From Canna indica (lineage: Eukaryota > Streptophyta > Magnoliopsida > Zingiberales > Cannaceae): DNA of 64,000 nucleotides. Shown in pieces: positions 57,146-64,000 of this stretch. The stretch covers positions 28,776,001 through 28,840,000 of the forward strand of contig CP136893.1 in NCBI GenBank assembly GCA_034359265.1, written 5' to 3'. The notes beneath the pieces were generated by a model. The model was not told where the DNA came from and searched no databases. It worked only from the letters and a program-made list of their open reading frames with translations. Each line of letters starts with the position of its first letter. Within the stretch, counting starts at the first letter, position 1. The translations under genes were made by a program, and so were the position numbers.

Positions 57146-57351
57146 CCTGCATACGCGCCACATGTCCACGTCATCAGTCCTAGTCATCAGCCACGTCAGC
57201 TCCGTATCTCTCAATTAACACCATTTATCTATAGAGGTATTTTTGTACCCAATTCCATAACGTAAGATGTATTTTTGATCCAAAAAAAATTTTAGGAATA
57301 TTTTTGTACCTTTTTCCAAGGGATAATGTAAGTGTAAAATGTTTATTTTTA

Positions 57352-57674
57352 GGGAAAATAGCTAAATTTGCTCTTGAAGTATTAAAAAAAGTACAAATTT
57401 ACTCATTAACTATGTTTTTGACCAAAATTACCCTCGTCGTTACATAAATAAATCAATTTTGTCATTTTTCTTAATGGAAATCCACATCAACAAACGAAAG
57501 CCAATGTGTCAAGTGAAGCTCGGCCACATAAGATGCCATGGTGGAAATTGACATGTGATAATTATATACCAACAAGGGCAATTTTGGTCCAAAATATATT
57601 TAAGGAGTAAAAATACTTCAGGAACAAATTTGCATATTTTTCAATACTTCAAAGGTAAATTTAGTTATTTTCTC
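57352..57674. mobile_element. Fold-back MITE, ~320 bp
   Basis: Inverted arms GGGAAAATAGCTAAATTTGC...CTTGAAGTATT and complement; related to the element at 60656-61012. Confidence 0.65.
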
Positions 57675-58239
57675 TTGAATAAAATCTATATGGCACAACC
57701 AACGTGTTTTATGTCTATTGCATTTTTTCTACAAGTTTGGCTTCTACCTTAGAATTTAAAAAAGACTTCAGTAATTTTTTTGAGAAATATAGATTTTAAA
57801 GATGAAACAAAAATAATATTGAAAAAGATATATCTTGATTACTAAAATAAAAACTTGATTAAATTAATTATTAGTAATAGAGTAGTAACACTTATGTTTG
57901 TAAATCGTGATGGTGTTGCCTTATTTAGCTAATATCTTGGCTCTTGATATCATTTGCTATTTGTATTGCTATTTATTAATTTCTCTCTTTTACATGTTTA
58001 TTACAAGATTCATAAGACTTTTTATTTTTTTAGTTTGTAGTTTCTCATAATTATTATTGCAAGTTCTACTGTAGGGGGGCACGGGTCGGGACGTCCCAGT
58101 CCGGCCCGGCCCGAAAGTTCGAGAAAAATCTCGTCCCAAATCAAAATTAGAACGGGACCAGGACAAAATTGTGATGCTTCATATTCAAGACCGAGACTAG
58201 GACACATATTTGTGTCCCGATTCAAAATTGAGACGGGAC
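57675..58239. other. Intergenic, with a GC-rich repeat at 58070-58235
   Basis: Mostly AT-rich and empty. 58070-58235 has GGGTCGGGACGTCCC and two similar units (ATCAAAATTAGAACGGGACCAGGAC and TTCAAAATTGAGACGGGACTAGG). A GATTCGTCCCGACCC complement near 60430 suggests a further MITE that encloses the next element. Confidence 0.4.
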
Positions 58240-58449
58240 TAGGGGTGTTCACGGGTTGGGTTTAGGGAAAAATTGATCCGACCTGACCAAGTGTAATTAG
58301 GTCGGGTCGGGTCGGGTTGAAAATTTTTCACCTCTCAAACTCGACCCAACCTAACCCGACCTAGTTCGAGCGGGTAGTCGAGTTTACCCATTTAGGTAAA
58401 AAATAAGTTCTAGACAAATTTTTTTAAATATTTTTAAAAATAATTAAAA

Positions 58450-60177
58450 GGGATAATAGACTAATAAATCACAAGGTTTGTAAAAATTTTACGTTCTACC
58501 TACATTTTCAAATTTAGCTTGTAAATGCACAATATTTAGTTCCGTTGATGTCATCTACCAAATCGTCAAGCACCGTCTCAACTTAGCTGACGTGGAGAAA
58601 AATGGCGCTTGCGTGGCCTAACGGCTTCATACGTGGCCTACCACCCTAACTTTTTGCTCTCAACTTTCTTCCACTTTACGAAATTACATTTTTGCCCTCA
58701 GCTTTCTATTACTTTACGAGGTCAACTTTCTACCCACAACTTTCTACCCCCCACGCCTCCCTCGGCGCCCGGTATAGCAGTCGCTCCCCCACCACCGGCA
58801 CCTCCGCCCCGGCCTGGAGCAGCAGGACCACCGCCGACAACCCCGGCGGAGGCGCCGACCGCTCTGTCGTCACTCGGTAGTAGAGGTCGAAGGTGCCCTC
58901 AAAGACAAAGTTTGGCTCCCCAAGGGCACCAGCGCGCCCTTCGTCTGCCGTGAGAACTCAGCCTTGAGCACGTTGTACATAGGCCGAGCCGAGGAGGAAG
59001 GTGAATTAGCTGCCCGAGTCGACCATGGTCTGCCCGGCGCTGGTGTGGTCCGGGACGAGGATGGACTTGGGCATTGGGAGGAGCGTGCCGGCGACGCGGA
59101 TGCCTCGAGCTGGGCAGAGTAGGCCACCTGGTCGAAGTAGGGAAGCGGGAGGGAGATTTCGATCAGAAGGGTGTAGTTGAGCGGGAGCGGGAAGGGGGGC
59201 TGCGCGTCGCCAAGGAGGAGCACGACGCAGTAGGAGGTCTGGGATGCAGTAGGAGAAGCGACAAATGCCGGTTTGGGTCACGAAGGAGAGGGATCACATG
59301 TTCATGCCGAGCAGCCCAACGACGTCGTTGTCATCATCACTAGAGGAGTAGGCCGAACCCACGCGTACATGGGCGGCATGGGGAGGTCAATCGCAACCAC
59401 GGTCGCGGCAAGTCAGATAGGAGCATGCGACAGCGAAGGAGGAGTTGCATATGAGCCAGTAGAGCTCGCTGCCAGTATCGAGAACCATGGAGACGTTCTG
59501 CGACGGGCTGCCCACAGAAAGGGGGACGGTGAGACTGATATTGTGGCGGAAGAGGAGCTTGTTGGCCGGCTTGGGCAAAGACAAAGATGGCACCTTTTCG
59601 GCTCGGAGCGAAAGCACAAGCGACAAAGGCCGACGGCGCCTTCGCGTCAAGGAGCGGCTCCATGCAGGTATCCCTTTCTTTCGTCGCCAAGGATCAAAGC
59701 ACCCCTCCCCACTCCTCCTCCGTCATCGCATGAACTAGGTGGCGCTCAATTTTCGCCGCCGCCGTCGCCGCCAACACCACGGTAGTGGGTTCGTCGGGTG
59801 GCATCATCTAGTGACTCGTCGTCGCACGGGCTTGGATGAACGGAGAGAGAGAGGGAGACAGGTAGAGTGACCGCGCCATGGAATAGGTAGAAACTGGGAA
59901 GAAGAAGAAAGGTGGAAGGAGGGAGGAAGAAAGAAAGAAGAGAAGAGAGAGAACGATGGTATTATATATAATTATATTTTTTAAAAATATGTATTTATGA
60001 AGCCGTTAGGCCATGCAAGTGCCGTTTTTCTCCACGTCAGCTAAGTTGAGACGACGCTTGACGATTTGGTAGATGGCATAAACGAAAGTAAAAGTTGTGC
60101 ATTTATAGACTAAATTTGAAAATGCGGGTAGAACGTAAAATTTTTGCAAACCTTATGATTTTTTTGTCTATTATCCC
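58450..60177. mobile_element. Pack-MULE carrying an aspartic protease gene fragment
   Basis: Terminal inverted repeats of about 180 bp (from GGGATAATAGAC.AA and AAGGTTTG.AAAAATTTTACG through GCTGACGTGGAGAAAAA to GGCCTAACGGCTTCAT) bound 1728 bp. A perfect 9-bp duplication TAATTAAAA lies on both sides (58441-58449, 60178-60186), the hallmark of Mutator-like elements. The GC-rich interior is unlike its AT-rich surroundings and encodes pieces of a host-type protease instead of a transposase. Confidence 0.92.
58870..59690 (-). pseudogene. Captured PCS1-like aspartic protease (A1/nepenthesin-type) fragment
   Basis: On the minus strand, KLLFRHNISLTVPLSVGSP and VSMVLDTGSELYWL (59460-59560) show the first active-site DTGS. 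NSSFAVACSYLTCRDRGCD follows. After an internal loss come VVGLLGMN, SLSFVTQTGICRFSYCIPD (59230-59310), LLLGDAQPPFPLPLNYT and SILVPDHTSAGQTMVDSGS with the second DSG. Last is VLKAEFSRQTKGALVPLG (58920-58985). Order and wording match plant PCS1-type aspartic proteases, but several frameshifts, a stop and missing segments make it nonfunctional. The fragment lacks the N-terminal signal and the C-terminal third. It was probably copied by the MULE from a host gene elsewhere. Confidence 0.85.
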
Positions 60178-60403
60178 TAATTAAAACTAATTTTTTTTTA
60201 AAATATAAATATTTTAAAATAATTAAATATAAATAATCGGGTCATCGGGTTTCAAATTCTAAAACCTGAGATCCACCCCGATTATAGTCAGATATGATCA
60301 AATTATACCCGACCCGACCCGATTACCTAACCTGACCCAACCTCAATAGGTCGAGTCAGGTTCTCGGGTTCATTGGGTCGGGTCGACCCAATGAACAGGC
60401 CTA

Positions 60404-60655
60404 GATAGGATCGAGATATACCAAATCTCGATTCGTCCCGACCCAAACTGACTCATACTATGTTGGTTGGTTTCTTATTATAATAACAAGTGATTAAAGC
60501 TGATAATTCATATATTTGAGTAAATAATTAAGAAAAAATATCATTCTTACAACACAGTATAATTGTCAAGGTTATATTTTCATAATTTTGGTAAAGATGA
60601 TATCAATATTATTCTTATAGTGTTAATTAGAATCACATTAATGATAACAATATAT
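60404..60655. other. Intergenic
   Basis: Short AT-rich stretch; GATTCGTCCCGACCCAAAC at 60429-60447 may be the right end of the repeat noted at 58070. Confidence 0.3.
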
Positions 60656-61012
60656 AAAAGAAAAAGATTAAATTTGCCCTTTAAGTATTGAAAAATATAC
60701 AAATTTGCTCCTGAAATATTGAAAAAGATTCAAATTTGCCCATTAAATATGTTTAGCGACAAAATTGACCTTGTTAGTACATAATTGCTACGTGTCATTT
60801 TCCATGCCACGTGTCATTTTCCCCCGTGTCATCTTATGTGGCCGAGCTTCACTTGTCACGTTGGCTTCCGTTTGTTGACGTGGACTTTGTTAAGAAAAAT
60901 GACAAAATTGATTCAACTATGTAACGTCGAGGTCAATTTTGATTAAAAATATAATTAAAGAATAAATTTGTATATTTTTTAATACTTTAAAAACAAATTT
61001 TATCATTTTGGC
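60656..61012. mobile_element. Fold-back MITE related to 57352-57674
   Basis: Arms AAATTTGCCCTTTAAGTATTG and complement near 60960-61005; the inner part repeats CACGTGTCATTTTCC and shares GGCCGAGCTTCACTTG with the other element. Confidence 0.6.
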
Positions 61013-62465
61013 TTATTTTTATCCGTGCAACAAGAATCTCATTTATTGATACAAAGACTAAATAAAACTTGGAAAACTAAATTGAAGTTTTTAAAACTAC
61101 GAGGGACTAAACTGAAATCGACATCAAACTAGGGTACTAAATTATTTCTCCAATTACATCTAGTTGTGTACAGCAATTTGTCATTGAACTTGACATTACA
61201 TGCTTAAATCTAAACAAACTACTGTACGGCTCCCTTGATTTTAATGTAGCCACAAAATTATTTCTCCATTTACCTCTAGTTGGAAAGTTTTGCATAGTTC
61301 AGTGCGATCAACCATTCAGTCCAACTTTGACCAATATTGATACTAAGGGCCAATTTTTTATTTTGAAATCAGAAATCAATTTTGGGTTTCAATTTGAGCT
61401 CGACTCTTTATGAAAAAACGAGAACGTGTGCTTTGAGGTTGGTTACATCAAAAATATAAAACATAGACCTAAATAAGACACGCTTGAACTTCAACGTTTG
61501 TGATTCTTGATTTTTTTTTTTTTTTTTTTTTTGAGTTTGGACGATGAATTTTGTGTGCATATAGTTCTTCATTTTGAAATCAAAATTTAATAATTTTATT
61601 AATTTTATATTTATTATTATCAAAATTAAGATCAAGACCAATGGCCAACATATATAACTCCCGTACATTCATATTCGGGTAAAAAATAATGATATTTGGT
61701 TCAAAATTAAAATCAAATTTAAGATTTAAGGAATTGAATAATTTTTAAAAAAAATCTAGGCACTATATTAGAATTTGCATTAAATTATGGGGATTAAATT
61801 AAAATTAATTTTATACTCAATTTCGGTGTGTTTAACCACTATTGCTTTTTAACGGCTACTAAAAACATTGTGTGAACATGAACCGAATTTGCTACAGCAC
61901 TAATAGATAAAGCTACTATTGGCGGTGTGTGTAACAGCTATTGCGTAAAATTACAATGTTTCAAATGGGAATAAGCTTGGAATCTTTGGGGGCTCCATGT
62001 TCAAGCAATTTGCCAAATTCGGATAATAAAAATCATTTTGACAAAATAAAAATTTAAAGCCCATTATATATTATATCATATTGAACCCAATTAAGTGGCC
62101 ACTTTATGCGGATCGCAGAAAGTCCACAATATCTTTGTGTGATTATAAACACTTTCAATGTAACGGATGAAGCGTCATCTCTCAGTCATTTTCACTATTA
62201 TCCACGTATGAATTCTGAACATATATTCAAATAGATTCAATAGATTTCTTGAATATAATTATAGTCGCATGCAAACTATGTATTAAGGTCTCGAGCTGAT
62301 CCTTGAGGCTTAATTTAACAACTATTGCATATATAAATGCATCGTGTATGTTAACGTCCCTTCAAAGCGAAATAAACTTATAATTAAATCAGAAACATAT
62401 ATATGCTGGATAACATCTCAAAGACTCAAACTCTTCGTCCATCAATTGTGAATGCCGCCAGCTCA
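61013..62465. other. AT-rich intergenic region 3' of the glucanase gene
   Basis: Contains a T25-like run (61509-61533) but no gene, RNA or clear repeat. The region next to the stop codon would hold the glucanase 3' UTR. Confidence 0.4.
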
Positions 62466-64000
62466 TCACTGAAACTTGCAGCTTCCATGACCTGCCACGA
62501 CAAACCAATCAAGCATCACTGCCGAATCAAGCCGTAATTTCCTAAACCGACTCCGACCAGCCCATTGGACCGGAAAATTGAACCGGTGGATGGTAACACG
62601 TGTACAAAGTGGAAAAGGGTGCTTACTGGGGTCGACTGCGGTGAGGACGCCGGTGCGGGCGAAGTCGCAGTTGAAATCGTGGCGGCCGGCGGCCTGGTAG
62701 TAGGCGTTCATGATGTAGGAGGCGTGGGCCAGCAGCGTGCTCGGATAGAAGCAGGCGCCGCCATCCTGAATCGCCCGGCAGTCCGCCCCGCCGGTGCCGC
62801 ACGCGTAGTCAATGTTGGCCTGCAGCGCCGCCGCGCTCGCGTCCGCCCTCGCCACGCACCACTTCCTCCCCGGCGCCGGCGGCTGCGAATTAAAGAGCAA
62901 GAATCATTCCCAAATTAATGCTTTTGTTCTTGGAATGAAAAAAAGTCACACGGCAAAGGTTGAGTTCTCAAGCAAAGCAATTAATGCTTCTCTGAAGCAG
63001 ACGGCCCCTCCTTTGTGGGGGCCCATAGTTGGACACCAAGGCAAGTATAAGAACAACTAAAGAAGAACAATGATGGCCGATCATAGCAAACACGGCAAGG
63101 AATCGTCCTGCCTATCAAAGTGTACATAGCTGCAGCAGACCAGCAGTCAGCGGCAGCGACAGAGCACAAGCATTGAGAAATGAGAAGCATAGAAAAACTC
63201 GATAATTAAAGTGATTAAGATCGAAAGATTTGAGTATTTAATTAGAGAGATTAAGTTTGAACGCGCTGCAGACAAAAAGAAAGAAGCAAAAGCAGCGACA
63301 GATTAAAATGACAAGCTCTTTACGTAACTCTCCCAAGAACTAGAAACGACGAAAACGAGCCGCCCACGGAAGTGGCCAGCGATAACCACGACACGTCGAC
63401 GCGGTTTGCCGACCCCATTCTCCCAACCTTGCATAAATTGAATAGATTGTTGTGCCCTTTTCTGATCGGTTTGGGTTTTACATGAACGCGGAAAGTTGAC
63501 ATATAGATTAAGGAACTGAATCTGGATGATTTTCTTGTATTAATTAATGCATCATATGAGAGCGAAGCTAATGCAATGTGTGTATCAGACTTTTGAAATC
63601 TAATTCATACAACTAGATATATTTTACTATTTTAGTGACGAGAACTAGAAGCAGAAATCGAAAAAAAAAAATACCATTTCTAAAGTTTGAATCTAGAATA
63701 TGATCATTATAATAGATATATTTCCTGCAGGGATTATTAAATAATTTGCTTACAAAAAATTGGCGCCAAATAATGCAATGACAGCATCGTAAATAATCAA
63801 AAAGTAAAGCCCTGAAACACAAAGGAAAAAAGGAAGAAGGGGATCTCACCTGGCCGCCGCCGCCGCGCATGAGGCCGACGTCGTAGGCCGGTGAAAGGTC
63901 TGCGTTGAAGAGGCCGAAGTACCGTTCCGCCGTCGGGCCGGGTTTGAGGTTTTCGTTGAAGAGAGCGAACACGTAGGTCTCGAACTTCCGTCCCGGCATC
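62466..64000 (-). CDS. Glucan endo-1,3-beta-glucosidase (GH17) with C-terminal X8/CBM43 domain, 3' part
   Basis: Three exons are visible: from the window edge to 63850, 62882-62627, and 62491-62466 (stop TGA at 62466-62468). The first ends the GH17 barrel (FETYVFALFNENLKPGPTAE, then YFGLFNADLSPAYDVGL). A glycine linker (GGGGQ) and a proline start (PPAPGRKW) lead into an X8 domain with its six cysteines (WCVARAD, DYACGTGGADC, GGACFYP, FNCDF, SHGSCKFQ). It ends right after the last cysteine, so no GPI tail is expected. The enzyme hydrolyses callose in the wall; X8 binds beta-1,3-glucan. Introns of 967 and 135 nt have GT-AG borders. The start and catalytic residues lie outside the window. What remains is intact and very GC-rich. 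Confidence 0.92.
62883..63849 (-). other. Intron of the GH17-X8 gene
   Basis: 967 nt between CCAG|GTGAGATCC and TTAATTCGCAG|CCGCCG, both in phase 0. The frames within it (for example 62981-63190 and 63320-63502) show no homology and no motifs. Confidence 0.8.

Larger units (their letters stand above)
52360..57325. mobile_element. Fold-back element split by a Copia retrotransposon
   Basis: The left arm (about 52360-52448, continuing 56356-56450 after the retroelement) and the right arm (about 57150-57325) are inverted copies sharing CTTACGTTATGGAATTG, GTTAATTGAGAGATA, GATGACGTGGACATGTGGCG and TACAAAAATAT. Rejoining across the insertion restores one continuous arm of roughly 190 bp. There is no coding region. 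The exact ends and target duplication could not be fixed; a MULE-type or foldback origin is likely. Confidence 0.65.
58240..60403. mobile_element. hAT-like MITE split by a Pack-MULE
   Basis: Ends TAGGGGTGTTCACGGG and (complement) TAGGCCTGTTCATTGGG with GGGTCGGGT-type inner repeats, as in the MITE at 41897. The flanking octamers GACGGGAC and GATAGGAT agree at five of eight positions, the rest being transitions. It becomes a ~430-bp MITE once the MULE is removed. Confidence 0.6.

Noticed and set aside
59273..59785. Plus-strand frame of 170 residues in the Pack-MULE
   Set aside because: Antisense to the captured protease; low-complexity Pro/Arg tail and no known domain.

Overview
This window is transposon-dense nuclear DNA of a flowering plant. 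It has spliced genes with GT-AG introns, a plant-specific kinase, a plant beta-1,3-glucanase, and many CACTA (En/Spm), LTR-Copia, MULE, hAT-like and Harbinger-like elements. The GC-rich X8 exon would suit a monocot, but that is a weak inference and I do not name a species.

Only two host genes are convincing, both on the minus strand. One is a six-exon receptor-like cytoplasmic kinase of the RLCK-VII/PBL type (18694-20926, MGNC acylation start). The other is the 3' part of a GH17 beta-1,3-glucanase with a C-terminal X8/CBM43 domain (62466-64000), which runs off the right edge. No tRNA, rRNA or CRISPR was seen.

The rest of 1-51.7 kb is dominated by one CACTA family. Copy A (1-2212, partial, minus), B (5283-12246, plus, TSD ATA), C (22856-27134, minus, TSD ACT), D (30973-41825, plus, TSD ATT), E (32354-36991, plus, TSD GTT, nested inside the tnp2 gene of D) and G (44479-51693, minus, TSD GTG) share CACTACTAGAAA ends. 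They also share subterminal CAGCAACGGC repeats and a TATA-containing promoter beside one end. Behind it come a 26-bp CpG-rich minisatellite, a ~190-nt hairpin, a tnp2-type transposase gene (Transpos_assoc, Transposase_21, DUF4218, DUF4216, acidic tail) and a five-exon TnpA-like gene (Transposase_24). Copies C, D and E have lost parts of tnp2; B and G are full length but broken. An older relative, H (15057-17998), keeps the hairpin and minisatellite but has different subterminal repeats. Its missing half may be the fragment at 2476-3575.

From 51.7 to 62.4 kb lie nested insertions. A fold-back element (about 52360-57325) was split by a degenerate Copia retrotransposon (52449-56355, TSD CTTAC), which itself holds a hAT-like MITE. 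A second hAT-like MITE (58240-60403) was split by a 1.7-kb MULE (58450-60177, perfect 9-bp TSD). That MULE carries a rearranged piece of a PCS1-like aspartic protease gene, so it is a Pack-MULE.

The most interesting signals are the hairpin conserved upstream of tnp2 in six copies, the in-frame internal deletion in E that yields a core-less transposase ORF, the change of subterminal motif between H and the main family, and the Pack-MULE.
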